In this document: positions 28,175-36,520 of the stretch, one piece after another
How positions within the stretch are numbered: position 1 is the first letter of the stretch
Layout of the letters: the number at the start of each line of letters is the position of its first letter
Assembly: GCF_002968835.1 (NCBI RefSeq)
Contig: NZ_PKQK01000002.1
Span: 806,001 to 870,000 of the forward strand
Direction of reading: 5' to 3'
Source of the DNA: Paenibacillus sp. PCH8
GTDB taxonomy: Bacteria; Bacillota; Bacilli; Paenibacillales; Paenibacillaceae
Length of the DNA: 64,000 nt
Notes under the pieces: generated by a model
What the model was told of the DNA's origin: nothing
Databases searched by the model: none
What the model saw: the letters and a program-made list of their open reading frames with translations, nothing else
Program-made: the position numbers and the translations under genes

Positions 28175-28577
28175 GCGCACTCACCACCTTACACAGCACC
28201 ACAATGTCGTTACCGCCATTCACTCGCATCGCCAGTACGCGATCTCCCGCTTTCAATCCCTTACCAAGAGACCACACCGCTTCTTCCACTTCCTCTTCTT
28301 GCAAAAGAAACCGTCCCGTACCCGTCGCTGCGCCGTTTGCCACGTCAGGTATACCGGAGATCGCGCCAGCAGCCTCGCGCTCCGGCAGTCCAAGCGTGCC
28401 CGGAAACTCGGCCACGAGATAGTCCTGCACTTCGTGCTTGAAGTCATCCAGCTTCACGCCGGATGCAGTCATCGTACCCAGTACTGCTCCCAGACCGCTC
28501 ACGGCCTGACGAGAATGTGTACTCATCGCCCCCCGCATGACCTCGGCAAAATGCCCATACGGATCATCTTTATTCAA
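28167..28577 (-). CDS. DUF2577 protein (XkdR-like), module B
   Basis: A 136-residue protein starting with TTG behind GGAGGT, overlapping the hub gene stop. It contains MRGAMSTHSRQAVSGLGAVLG and ends LKAGDRVLAMRVNGGNDIVVL, the same closing motif as the module A copy. The N-terminal half is longer than in module A. It lies in the conserved hub-XkdR-XkdS order. Confidence 0.85.
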   Translation of the reverse strand: MNKDDPYGHFAEVMRGAMSTHSRQAVSGLGAVLGTMTASGVKLDDFKHEVQDYLVAEFPGTLGLPEREAAGAISGIPDVANGAATGTGRFLLQEEEVEEAVWSLGKGLKAGDRVLAMRVNGGNDIVVLCKVVSAHA

Positions 28578-29556
28578 GGTAATACCTCCTTTTCACCAGC
28601 TCAGCTGTCCCCAGTTCCAACGTCATCGTTCCAGGTCCGGCAGACAGATCACGGCTGACCGACATGACGATTAGCTTCAGTCCTTTTAACAACACGGCAT
28701 CCCCGGCACGGATCGTATTGACATCCGGTGCGGATATCGTAAAGGTCTCCTGAATACCCGTCAGATGACTTTTCGCCAGTTTTTTCGCGGCGGTTGTGGA
28801 TTTCACCTGATCATCTTCAATCAGCTTTTGCAATGTGCCCAGTTCTTCCACACCATTCTGCTCAATCGCCAGCACTTTGGAAGGAACTTCTTTGCCACTC
28901 GTAGACTCTGACGCTGCCATGACTTTAACTTTGGTAACCGCCCCTTCGAGCGTACGCATCTGGGTCAGATCAATAAGTCGATCAAGTTCATACACCTTCG
29001 TATTATTTCCGACCTGGAAAAGCTGCAACCCGCCGGGTGTCATCCGTGGATGGTACATCTCTCCACCAGATTTGGCCGTTTCCTTCAGATCGGCAAACAT
29101 CATCGAAAAAATCGTCTGTGACCGATACACGGCTTTACTCAGCTTTGTCTTGGTATCCGGCAGCTTGGCGTATGGGATCTTCCACTCTTTGGCGTAGGTT
29201 TTGAGTCGTTGCGTGGCAGTCTGATCCTTAGGCAGCAGGAACTCGTCCTCCGATTTTTCCAGATAGATCATCCGGTCGTACACCGTGAGAGACAGCCGCT
29301 TGGTGCCGCTGTTCGAGCTTTCCACCTCCCAGATGACCGCAGGATGCAGCAGATGAACCATCGATTTTTCGCTAAAAGGAACCCCGCTAATCCGCACCGC
29401 CATGCCTGGTGAGATTGAAGGCAGACCGGAAGACACAGACACTGCCAACCGGATATTGGCCTGATAGGCAATCTGGTCCAGCGAGTCCTTCAGCGTAATC
29501 GTCTCCACCAGCTTGGTGATGTCATACTTGTCGTCGACAATGACCTTGTAGGTCAT
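28570..29556 (-). CDS. baseplate hub protein (XkdQ-like), module B
   Basis: A 328-residue hub protein. It begins MTYKVIVDDKYDITKLVETI and contains TQRLKTYAKEWKIPYAKLPD, IFSMMFADLKETAKSGGEMY and the C-terminal AGDAVLLKGLKLIVMSVSRD. It overlaps both the LysM gene (ATGA) and the XkdR-like gene. It differs strongly from the module A hub, supporting separate origins for the two modules. Confidence 0.87.
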   Translation of the reverse strand: MTYKVIVDDKYDITKLVETITLKDSLDQIAYQANIRLAVSVSSGLPSISPGMAVRISGVPFSEKSMVHLLHPAVIWEVESSNSGTKRLSLTVYDRMIYLEKSEDEFLLPKDQTATQRLKTYAKEWKIPYAKLPDTKTKLSKAVYRSQTIFSMMFADLKETAKSGGEMYHPRMTPGGLQLFQVGNNTKVYELDRLIDLTQMRTLEGAVTKVKVMAASESTSGKEVPSKVLAIEQNGVEELGTLQKLIEDDQVKSTTAAKKLAKSHLTGIQETFTISAPDVNTIRAGDAVLLKGLKLIVMSVSRDLSAGPGTMTLELGTAELVKRRYYLE

Positions 29557-30218
29557 GGCATCACCAGCTTTTGCCCGGGCTTGATCCGGTTCGGATCACT
29601 CCCGATGATCTTCGCGTTGAGCTTGTAGATCTCGTTCCATTTGGAACTGCTGCCCAGCTCCAGCTTTGCAATTTTGGACAGGGAGTCGCCAGATTTGACG
29701 GTATAGGTCTTGCTGCTCTTTTTCAAATCCGTACGAGAACCTGACTTGCTCGCGGATGCGGCAGAACCCACCTTCTCCACCTTCGAATCCCGCCAGGTGC
29801 GCAGCGTAATGTCGAAGTAAATATCTCCACTCTCGCCGCCCCGGAAGGTCGTATTGTGCGAGATCAGATATACTGGCACGTTCACCCCCGTGTTGGTGAT
29901 GATGAAGCGTAGCGGCTTTTTCGATATCAGAAACGTATTCAGCATATTCATCGCTACCCGCGGATCAGGCAAATCTTCGTACATACAATAGGACGCATCA
30001 TATTCTTTGGGAAAAAAAGAAGAGAAGGTGATCTCCTTCACCTTCTCCCCCTGTGCAAAATCAAACTCGCCATGCTCCAGCATATTAATCGTTTCATAAC
30101 CTTTTGAACGTGAGATCGTAAGCTCTTCTGGCTTCACAGGGAACTGGAACTTCGTTTTCCCATCGATCAGCGTAAATTCCATTCGGATCCCTTCCACGTT
30201 ATCTTCAAATACAGTCAT
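29553..30218 (-). CDS. LysM tail protein (XkdP-like), module B
   Basis: A 221-residue protein with an N-terminal XkdP-type domain (FQFPVKPEELTISRSKGYET and EITFSSFFPKEYDASYCMYE-type strands) and a C-terminal LysM from about residue 167 (YTVKSGDSLSKIAKLELGSS, ending RIKPGQKLVMP). A Ser/Lys-rich linker separates them. AAAGGAGG precedes the ATG by 6 nt. Position between tape measure and hub is standard. Confidence 0.9.
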   Translation of the reverse strand: MTVFEDNVEGIRMEFTLIDGKTKFQFPVKPEELTISRSKGYETINMLEHGEFDFAQGEKVKEITFSSFFPKEYDASYCMYEDLPDPRVAMNMLNTFLISKKPLRFIITNTGVNVPVYLISHNTTFRGGESGDIYFDITLRTWRDSKVEKVGSAASASKSGSRTDLKKSSKTYTVKSGDSLSKIAKLELGSSSKWNEIYKLNAKIIGSDPNRIKPGQKLVMP

Positions 30219-30236
30219 AAACGGCCTCCTTTCTGC

Positions 30237-31895
30237 TTAGGCCATAATGGTTTTACGGTTTTCCATGGCACGGCGGAACTCGCTCGTAATCCGTTGTCCG
30301 ACTTGCTTGGTGACAGCATCGTAATCAATCGCATTTTCGCGCACGGTCACCTGCACCGCGCCTGGTGGAATATTTATCGCAATCTGATTGGTGGTTTCGG
30401 TTTTGAAATCTTTGAGGTATCCGGACAGACTGCTCATCTGGTCTTCGGATATTTGTACCGTCATCGTGGACGATTTGCCATTCGTCTGCGCACCGTTACC
30501 AAGCGCCATTGCTTGGTTCTGCATCATGCTTGTTCCCATGAATCCAGCAGATGTAGGCTGGCCGACCTTGCTGTTCATATAAGCCGCTGGGCCTGTCATG
30601 GTCAGTGCCGGTGGCATATAGGCAGGTGGCATCTGCGGGCCTGTTGCAGCTGGAGATGGTGTAGCCACCGTCGCTGCCTTGGATACGGATGCCGCAGGCT
30701 TGTCTTCCTCTTTCTTGGAGCCAAAACCGAAGAAACTGGATATGCCATTGAACATATCCTTCGATTTCTCCACAACAATATTCGTTCCTAGCAGAGCAGT
30801 GTTCGCCAATTTCGATATACCCTCCGCATTGTTCTGAATAAATCCACCTACCTTATCCCCAACCCAACCACCTGCTTTCTCGCCAAGCCAGCCACCTGCT
30901 GCACTACCAATAAGGTTTCCAACCACCGGAATCGGAATCACACTGCCAAGAATGCCTCCAATCGCAGTCCCTACTGCATTACCAGCAACAGAACCGACCG
31001 CACGCGCGCGTTCCTCTGGAGGAGCGCTTGCAAGACCTTTAATGTTGCTAATTATACGAACCGGTGCCAACAATTTACCCGCTCCCTTGACAACCCCTCC
31101 ACCCAGTTTATTGATGATTCCTGAGCCGCCACCCCCTCCTGCTGCTCCACTACCTCCGCCACCAAATAGTCCTTTTATGTCTCCCCACATTCCATCGATA
31201 CCACCGATTAAATCAGATCCTGCGGACGAGAAATCGTTCATAAAAGTAGCGCCGCGTTTCGTAACCTTAATTGCCTTCTTCCACCCGTTACCAGGTGTAG
31301 AGGGTCTTTTGATTTCTTTCCACAGTTTTTTTCCACTACTCCTGGCAGCGAATCCCTTTTGCACTCCAGATGAAATAAATTTACCTCGATCAAACATGCC
31401 TTTCATCTTTTGCATAAAGGTTTTAGGCTTCGCTTCGGCCGCTGGTGCCGCTCCAATATTGATAGAGTCTAGCTTGGTACTCAGCATATGAATAGATTGG
31501 GTATTGGTATTCAAAGCATCAATCAGTGGCTGTGAATTCACATTAACGGATACACCTGAAATTTGGTGTCTGACTTTGAGTTGTACACTAGCCGTGGCAT
31601 TCAACATCTTGGAACGGAGTTGTTTCATTTTTTTCAACAAACCATTCAATACTGGCGTAGCACGGTCAAGTAAATCAACCTGAGGAGTAATCCGCAATCT
31701 ACTCAACCGAACAGCCGTACTATAGATACTTTCGAGCCTGCGCCCGGTCGTTCTCAGCTCATTGTTCACCTTAATCAGACTCTGATAACGAACTCTACCC
31801 AGACGTTCCGTTGAGCGCTGGATCTGATCCAGGTAACGAAGGGTTGTCCGCATTTCCGCATTGGATTTGGATAGACCTACAATCATTTCTGCCAT
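30237..31895 (-). CDS. tail tape measure protein, module B
   Basis: A 552-residue protein. The N-terminal third is helical (LRYLDQIQRSTERLGRVRYQ), followed by Gly-rich linkers near residues 245-275, a hydrophobic Gly/Ala zone (GTAIGGILGSVIPIPVVGNL) and a Pro/Ala/Met-rich stretch. It ends in a helix (DYDAVTKQVGQRITSEFRRA) as in XkdO-type proteins. At about 0.15 nm per residue it predicts a tail near 83 nm, shorter than module A. The ATG has GCAGGAGGTG upstream. Confidence 0.85.
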   Translation of the reverse strand: MAEMIVGLSKSNAEMRTTLRYLDQIQRSTERLGRVRYQSLIKVNNELRTTGRRLESIYSTAVRLSRLRITPQVDLLDRATPVLNGLLKKMKQLRSKMLNATASVQLKVRHQISGVSVNVNSQPLIDALNTNTQSIHMLSTKLDSINIGAAPAAEAKPKTFMQKMKGMFDRGKFISSGVQKGFAARSSGKKLWKEIKRPSTPGNGWKKAIKVTKRGATFMNDFSSAGSDLIGGIDGMWGDIKGLFGGGGSGAAGGGGGSGIINKLGGGVVKGAGKLLAPVRIISNIKGLASAPPEERARAVGSVAGNAVGTAIGGILGSVIPIPVVGNLIGSAAGGWLGEKAGGWVGDKVGGFIQNNAEGISKLANTALLGTNIVVEKSKDMFNGISSFFGFGSKKEEDKPAASVSKAATVATPSPAATGPQMPPAYMPPALTMTGPAAYMNSKVGQPTSAGFMGTSMMQNQAMALGNGAQTNGKSSTMTVQISEDQMSSLSGYLKDFKTETTNQIAINIPPGAVQVTVRENAIDYDAVTKQVGQRITSEFRRAMENRKTIMA

Positions 31896-31919
31896 TTTTT
31901 CACCTCCTGCCTTATATCG

Positions 31920-32512
31920 TTATCTATTCATTTGCGAAGTGATCGCTGACATTTCCTCTTCCGAGAACGCAATCAACAGCGAACGCTCCCCGCGTGGCAA
32001 AGACCAGAACTCTCCGGGCCGGAGATGATGACGCACCCACATGTGATACAGGAACGTGGTCATCCCGCCGGAGTGAATCAGTTTTTTAGGTCTTCAATCT
32101 CCACACCGAAGCCGGACAGCTCCAGCACTTTATCGCCTACGGCATCCAGTTCACCCGCAAGCAACATACGGCGAACCGCTTGTTCACCACCAGACAGTTT
32201 CATGCGACCGGTAATGCGGGTATCTCCCCAGCCGGACAGTTCCAGGCTGCGGACTTTCAATTTCACCGTTGCTTCGGAAATGAGCAGCGCGTTAAACGTT
32301 TCGGTATCCACCTTTTCCTCGGTGCGGCCTTTGGTCGTTTTTCGAATCGTACAGCGTTCGCGAATGTGATCCACTTTGGAAGACGTCAGTCCACGCAAGG
32401 TCAACAGCAGATCCAGACGCTGAATGCGCACATTCTCCTCTGGCAAACGTTCTGCTGCTTCAAACAACTGATCCAAAATCTGTTCTTCGGACATATTTTC
32501 ATTCATACTCAT
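31920..32512 (-). CDS. tail assembly chaperone, -1 frameshift fusion, module B
   Basis: The long product made when ribosomes slip at A AAA AAC (complement of 32081-32087). The zero frame ends EDLKN-stop; the -1 frame continues for 53 codons (LIHSGGMTTFLYHMWVRHHL, then RPGEFWSLPRGERSLLIAF) to a stop at 31920. The extension ends only 25 nt before the tape-measure start. There is no good independent start for the extension. The arrangement mirrors module A, although the extension sequences differ. Confidence 0.82.
32078..32512 (-). CDS. tail assembly chaperone, short form (XkdN-like), module B
   Basis: A 144-residue protein (MSMNENMSEEQILDQLFEAA start) with ETFNALLISEATVKLKVRSL and RRMLLAGELDAVGDKVLELS. 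The LLAGE-DxxxxxVLELSG end parallels LLPGE-ASLGEQVQKLNG in module A. AAGGAG precedes the ATG by 11 nt. It lies between tube and tape-measure genes. Confidence 0.85.
   Translation of the reverse strand: MSMNENMSEEQILDQLFEAAERLPEENVRIQRLDLLLTLRGLTSSKVDHIRERCTIRKTTKGRTEEKVDTETFNALLISEATVKLKVRSLELSGWGDTRITGRMKLSGGEQAVRRMLLAGELDAVGDKVLELSGFGVEIEDLKN
32081..32087 (-). promoter_or_regulatory. -1 ribosomal frameshift heptamer A AAA AAC, module B
   Basis: Zero-frame codons CTA AAA AAC TGA hold the slippery heptamer directly before the stop, exactly as in module A. The -1 frame is open for 53 codons. Confidence 0.82.
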
Positions 32513-32623
32513 CGGGCGTTATCTCCTTCTCATTTCGCAAATGGGGCCATACCTTCTTAAACATCTAAGACAACAAAGAGACCGAGATCATCTCGGCCTA
32601 TATTGGTGCCCATTTTTCATAAC

Positions 32624-33031
32624 TTAGTTCGCCACAATTGGATTCAGCAATTCAAATCCTTCAAACGTAAAGCCTGTTTCCTCTGGTACTTCTTCGCCAG
32701 CTGTCCAGTTGGCAAGCTGAATTTTGTCCACCATGCAACCTTTCAGCAGTACACTCTCATGACCATAGGATTCAGGGTCGTTCAGCTTCGAAATAATCTG
32801 GAATTTGGTGAAGCCACGCTGGATCATATCCGAAGTGACTTTGTAACCCGTCATTGTGCCTGTTCCTTTTTTCGCACCATTTTTGTGCACTTTCCAGTCG
32901 TTACCGACCAGATTCAGCTCACGTTTTTCAATCTCCACACTCGCTTCCAACTTGTTAATGTTCGTCTGCCACACACCATCGATATGCAGTTGACCATGGG
33001 TACCGAGAATTACTCTTGACGCATCCAACAT
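32624..33031 (-). CDS. tail tube protein (XkdM-like), module B
   Basis: A 135-residue inner tube protein starting MLDASRVILGTHGQLHIDGV, with VEIEKRELNLVGNDWKVHKN, GTGTMTGYKVTSDMIQRGF and a TGFTFEGFELLNPIVAN end. AAGGAGG lies before the ATG. It is separated from the sheath gene by 180 nt that contain a partial dispersed repeat. Confidence 0.9.
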   Translation of the reverse strand: MLDASRVILGTHGQLHIDGVWQTNINKLEASVEIEKRELNLVGNDWKVHKNGAKKGTGTMTGYKVTSDMIQRGFTKFQIISKLNDPESYGHESVLLKGCMVDKIQLANWTAGEEVPEETGFTFEGFELLNPIVAN

Positions 33032-33069
33032 ATATATTCCTCCTTGGGTTGGTTGAACTAATAAATATT

Positions 33070-33150
33070 ACACGGTATAACTCCGCAGTCAGAACAATCT
33101 TCCGATCGCTTTGCTTCTTCAGATTTTTTCTGCCCTCTCCGTTATCGTGT
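33070..33150 (+). repeat. dispersed intergenic repeat, internally deleted copy
   Basis: Keeps the CAATCTTCCGATCGCT start and the GCTTCTTCAGATTTTTTCTG CCCTCTCCGTTATC end of the copy at 46618-46745 but has lost the whole hairpin core between them. It sits in the sheath-tube spacer of module B. Confidence 0.6.
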
Positions 33151-33211
33151 AAACCATCAATTCAACGTATAGTAATTATTCTAGAAAACAGTTCTTTCCT
33201 ACCACACAACC

Positions 33212-34675
33212 TTATTGCACGTAAAATGTACCAAATAACTGCTCCATCACATCCGTCAGCTTCACATTCCATTGCAGGAATACCTGATCCGCCTCCGGTT
33301 TCAGTACGGGTGCAGCACCATAATAAGCCGGGTCGAGAACAACGTCATAACCCTCCGCTTCGATGACATTGCTCTGTGCGAGCAGCGCCAAATAAGCCTT
33401 CATCGCACCAATCAGTGCCTGACGACCTTCTTCAGTATTGTTGACTTTACCGATATACGTATCTTCCGCAGAGCGCTGCAAATCCGTGTTGATCGCATCC
33501 ATCACACGAATGGAACGAATTTTTTTCCACGCATTATTCTGCCCGGCGGCAGGCGTAACGAGTGTATTTACACCGCGAAGTGCTTTCACCTGACGACCAT
33601 CATGGAAGAAAATAAATACGCCATTTTGTACCGCCTGCTCCTGTTCTGCACGCGTCCAGCGACGTGTCACATCATCGAACGGTGTAGCTGCATAGGTTGT
33701 CGATTCATTCAGACGTTGTCCGGCGATCAGTCCTGCAACATAAGCGGACGTTTCCGCCGAACTATAGAATGCATCCCCAAGGCGCACGCCTGTACCGATA
33801 TTAATGACACCCTCATGATTCAGCGTAAGCGAACGTGCCGCCGCTTTCTGCGCTGCTGTTGCAGATGTATCATCCGCTGCGGAGCCGCCAAATACAGCCA
33901 TCACTGGCTTACCTTCGCTACGTACACGTTTCACCCAAGCCGCAAAGCTCGCAAGCAGAGGCGCATCTGCCGCCTGATCCAAAGCCAGTACGTCAAATTG
34001 CTCCCCTTCCAGTGCGCCCTGTAACGCAATATACTCTGCATTGGTTAGATCATCGTTGCCACTTACGCCGCCTTTGAATGCTGCTCCTGCAACGGTAGCA
34101 ACCACACCCGTACCATCGCCAATCGCTCGCGCCGTTACCCACACATTTCGTTCATCCGTATTAATCTCTTTAGCCAGATTTGCTGCTGTAATATCTGCCG
34201 TCAGGAGCGCATACAGCATCCGATTGCCCTCAAAAAGACGTACTTCATGCTTCGTATTATCAATCACACCCGGTTGGATAGTTACGTAGAACCCGTTCGC
34301 ACGATCCCCCGGATACTTCGCATCCAGTTGCAGCACATTAACATCACTGCTGTCTTTCAAGGTAAGCGTGGCTGTTAGGGCCTTGGCACTTGCCACCCGA
34401 TAAGCAAGCAGCTTCTTCGGTCCACCCAGCAGGGCCAGCTTCAAGGAAGTATAGGCTGTGCCGTTATCCAGCATATTCGCTGCATAAATGCGTTCAATCG
34501 CTGCTTCACTCCCCACTTCAACAAAAGTCCCTACTGGACCCCAGTTCGCCTTAACCGGCACAACGACTGTTCCCCGTGTACCCGCCTGAATGGCCGAGGA
34601 TGCTGCCGCCTGAAAATTCATATATAAGCCCGGAAGGACCGGACGACTCGTTTGTTCCCAAGTTCCACCTGCCAT
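33212..34675 (-). CDS. contractile tail sheath protein (XkdK-like), module B
   Basis: A 487-residue sheath subunit. It begins MAGGTWEQTSRPVLPGLYMN and has IRSIRVMDAINTDLQRSAED and TYIGKVNNTEEGRQALIGAM in the conserved C-terminal domain, parallel to YYIGKVNNNEDGR in module A. The middle (about 90-300) is more divergent and longer. The ATG overlaps the upstream stop (TAATG). Two different sheath genes in one operon is the clearest sign of two particles. Confidence 0.93.
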   Translation of the reverse strand: MAGGTWEQTSRPVLPGLYMNFQAAASSAIQAGTRGTVVVPVKANWGPVGTFVEVGSEAAIERIYAANMLDNGTAYTSLKLALLGGPKKLLAYRVASAKALTATLTLKDSSDVNVLQLDAKYPGDRANGFYVTIQPGVIDNTKHEVRLFEGNRMLYALLTADITAANLAKEINTDERNVWVTARAIGDGTGVVATVAGAAFKGGVSGNDDLTNAEYIALQGALEGEQFDVLALDQAADAPLLASFAAWVKRVRSEGKPVMAVFGGSAADDTSATAAQKAAARSLTLNHEGVINIGTGVRLGDAFYSSAETSAYVAGLIAGQRLNESTTYAATPFDDVTRRWTRAEQEQAVQNGVFIFFHDGRQVKALRGVNTLVTPAAGQNNAWKKIRSIRVMDAINTDLQRSAEDTYIGKVNNTEEGRQALIGAMKAYLALLAQSNVIEAEGYDVVLDPAYYGAAPVLKPEADQVFLQWNVKLTDVMEQLFGTFYVQ

Positions 34676-34875
34676 TATCCCTTCACCTTCGCTTTCATAA
34701 ATTGGTTAATTCGTTCCTGCGTTTCTTCAATGGAAAACGTCTCTTGCGCCGCTTCGTACAGCGCACCATACAGCACCTCTGCCTTAACGGCAAAGAGGGC
34801 TTCCGAATGATTCATCAGTTCAGCCCGAGTATACCGCGGGGCAACCGGTTTGCTTTTTTTAACTGAGCCTGCCAT
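34675..34875 (-). CDS. small pre-sheath phage protein (XkzA position), module B
   Basis: A 66-residue protein with a basic N-terminus (MAGSVKKSKPVAPRYTRAEL) and a helical remainder with ALYEAAQETFSIEETQERIN. It matches the module A small protein in size, place and C-terminal pattern. GAGGTGAG lies 7 nt before the ATG. Function unknown. Confidence 0.72.
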   Translation of the reverse strand: MAGSVKKSKPVAPRYTRAELMNHSEALFAVKAEVLYGALYEAAQETFSIEETQERINQFMKAKVKG

Positions 34876-34899
34876 GGGCTATCTCACCTCAATGTATGA

Positions 34900-34978
34900 A
34901 CTTTAAGTGTATGCTCCCGTAGCAGCTTTCTTTCTGAAAACCTTTTAGGAAACACTTCGTTTAATCAACTTGCTTCTG
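34900..34978 (+). repeat. dispersed intergenic repeat, partial copy
   Basis: Carries GTATGCTCCCGTAGCAGCTT and TCTTTCTGAAAACCTTTTAG followed by ACACTTCGTTTAAT, a diverged version of the central part of copies 1 and 2. The remaining spacer to 35108 shows no gene. Confidence 0.45.
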
Positions 34979-35108
34979 ATTTGTTCTATGAATTTTTGAC
35001 CCTATCCATCTAAGACTCTTATTGTATGAGCTTACTAATCTGAAGCTAACGCTATTATTAAGCTATCATCTGGAACTACCTGTAATGGAAGTTCCTCTCA
35101 ACTAACGG

Positions 35109-36044
35109 TTACTCGATCCCTTTGCTATGGTGGATCTCACGGATCAGAGGTACATTCGAACCTGGACGGCGAATCCGTTGTTGTAGTGTCAGTCGAATCT
35201 GTCCGTTCAGATAAGCATCGTTCTGCAGATCTGCCTTAACTTCATCCACAGTCACATAACGTGTGTTACCTTCATTATTTTCGTTGTGGTCGCTGGCTTC
35301 CTTGACCGCGATACGTGATTGAAGTGCAAGCTGTTCGACTAACCGCGTTACCGTTTGGCGTGTTAACACCGAATGATCGGTGAGCACATGCCCAACCCAC
35401 TGTTGTCGAACCTCCAGTGCCGAAGTCCCAGCCACTGACGTGCTGCATCCAGCCAGTCGCCACAACACAGACGGAGTATCGTATCCCCCAGGCCATACAT
35501 CCCCATATACCGACCAATTCGCACCAAGTTTGTGCTGTGTCCAGCCTTGAAGTGCAGACAGCCAAGGATCTTCTGTCCCCACAGAAGCATCTGCCCACTC
35601 TTCAGGAACATACACGCCGAACCTCAGACTGCGCGTAACCATCCCAGATCCTGCATCCACCCGATCACTGTCCGAAGAACCCAGATAGAGACAGGTGAAT
35701 GCGGCACCTTCATCGTCCTCCAGCCGGATCTGATGCAACCCTTTGATTAGTTCAGCCGACCAAGCTTCCACTTGTTCAGCGCCCCCATCTTCCGGACGAG
35801 CATATGGTGAGATTTTAATGATCCGTCGGTATCCAACCCAGCCAGACTTTGGCACTTCTTCGGCAAAAGTAATAACCGCGCATGGTCCACTTAGCACTTC
35901 GCCCAGTGAAGGTACATCCTGTACACGACCGGCCCAATCTGGAACAAGTGCTGAGAGCTTCTGCTTCAGCGTCTTTCGGATGAGCGTACTCCATGTGTTG
36001 GTGCTGGGGACATCGTTGATCTCATTTCTCATAGACACATTCAT
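35109..36044 (-). CDS. double-length tail terminator-like protein, first gene of module B
   Basis: A 311-residue protein in the place of the tail terminator. Two similar units seem to follow each other: TWSTLIRKTLKQKLSALVPD with SGWVGYRRIIKISPYAR, and WLSALQGWTQHKLGANWSVY with ALEVRQQWVGHVL. The family is not certain. ATG 36044 has AAAGGGGGAG just upstream; a TTG at 36257 would extend the frame through a repeated leader element and is rejected. It has no counterpart of this size in module A. Confidence 0.65.
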   Translation of the reverse strand: MNVSMRNEINDVPSTNTWSTLIRKTLKQKLSALVPDWAGRVQDVPSLGEVLSGPCAVITFAEEVPKSGWVGYRRIIKISPYARPEDGGAEQVEAWSAELIKGLHQIRLEDDEGAAFTCLYLGSSDSDRVDAGSGMVTRSLRFGVYVPEEWADASVGTEDPWLSALQGWTQHKLGANWSVYGDVWPGGYDTPSVLWRLAGCSTSVAGTSALEVRQQWVGHVLTDHSVLTRQTVTRLVEQLALQSRIAVKEASDHNENNEGNTRYVTVDEVKADLQNDAYLNGQIRLTLQQRIRRPGSNVPLIREIHHSKGIE

Positions 36045-36176
36045 TTCTCCCCCTTTGGCTGCATGTTTGAGGTCTGCCCCGCATGTTGCAGCGACACGCA
36101 AGCAGCAGTAGACTCCCCCTTTTAACACAGAGTCTGAATGGTTATCGAACCAAGGCAGGGACTGTTTCACCGCATC

Positions 36177-36201
36177 AAAAAGACCGGCCCCTTGGCCGGT
36201 C
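36177..36201 (-). terminator. hairpin-T-run in the leader of the tail block
   Basis: Perfect stem GACCGGCC-AAGG-GGCCGGTC followed on the minus strand by TTTTT. It lies about 135 nt upstream of the first tail gene and downstream of the conserved leader element, as an attenuator would. Confidence 0.7.
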
Positions 36202-36290
36202 TGTACTTTAGCGTATGTGCTTTCGGTGCGTCCCTTGCTATTGACCCGATAATACAATCTTACACCCTTTCATTCACAGCGCGGATGGTG
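36184..36290 (-). promoter_or_regulatory. repeated structured leader element, copy upstream of the tail block
   Basis: About 95 nt are conserved with 39648-39760 in the same orientation to a downstream minus-strand gene. Shared blocks on the minus strand are GTAAGATTGTATTATCG, AGTAGCAAGG-like, CATACGCTAAAGTACAGACC and the GGCC hairpin. TAGC/GCTA arms can close a stem. A cis-regulatory RNA with an attenuator is possible; no known riboswitch class fits by eye. Confidence 0.5.
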
Positions 36291-36520
36291 TTCCGTACGA
36301 CTTCGGTGCGATTAAGGGAGACGTTCGGGTGGAAAAAAGACGACACCTGTTCTCACTTTTATATCGATATCAAAACAATGTTATTTATTTACATTTTATT
36401 GCAGATGTAATATCCTTCGTATATAGGCTGTACGTAATTAGACGAAGTGTGAAGCATTAAGAAAGGCGTTTGTGGTGCGCTAAAAGTTAACTATCCCATG
36501 TAGAGAGTGAGATATTGATT

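Noticed and set aside
8452..36044. complete prophage
   Set aside because: No integrase, replication, terminase, portal or capsid gene is present in the window.
36045..36257. 71-codon N-terminal extension (TTG start) of the first module B gene
   Set aside because: It reads through the repeated leader element and its terminator hairpin; ATG 36044 has a better RBS.
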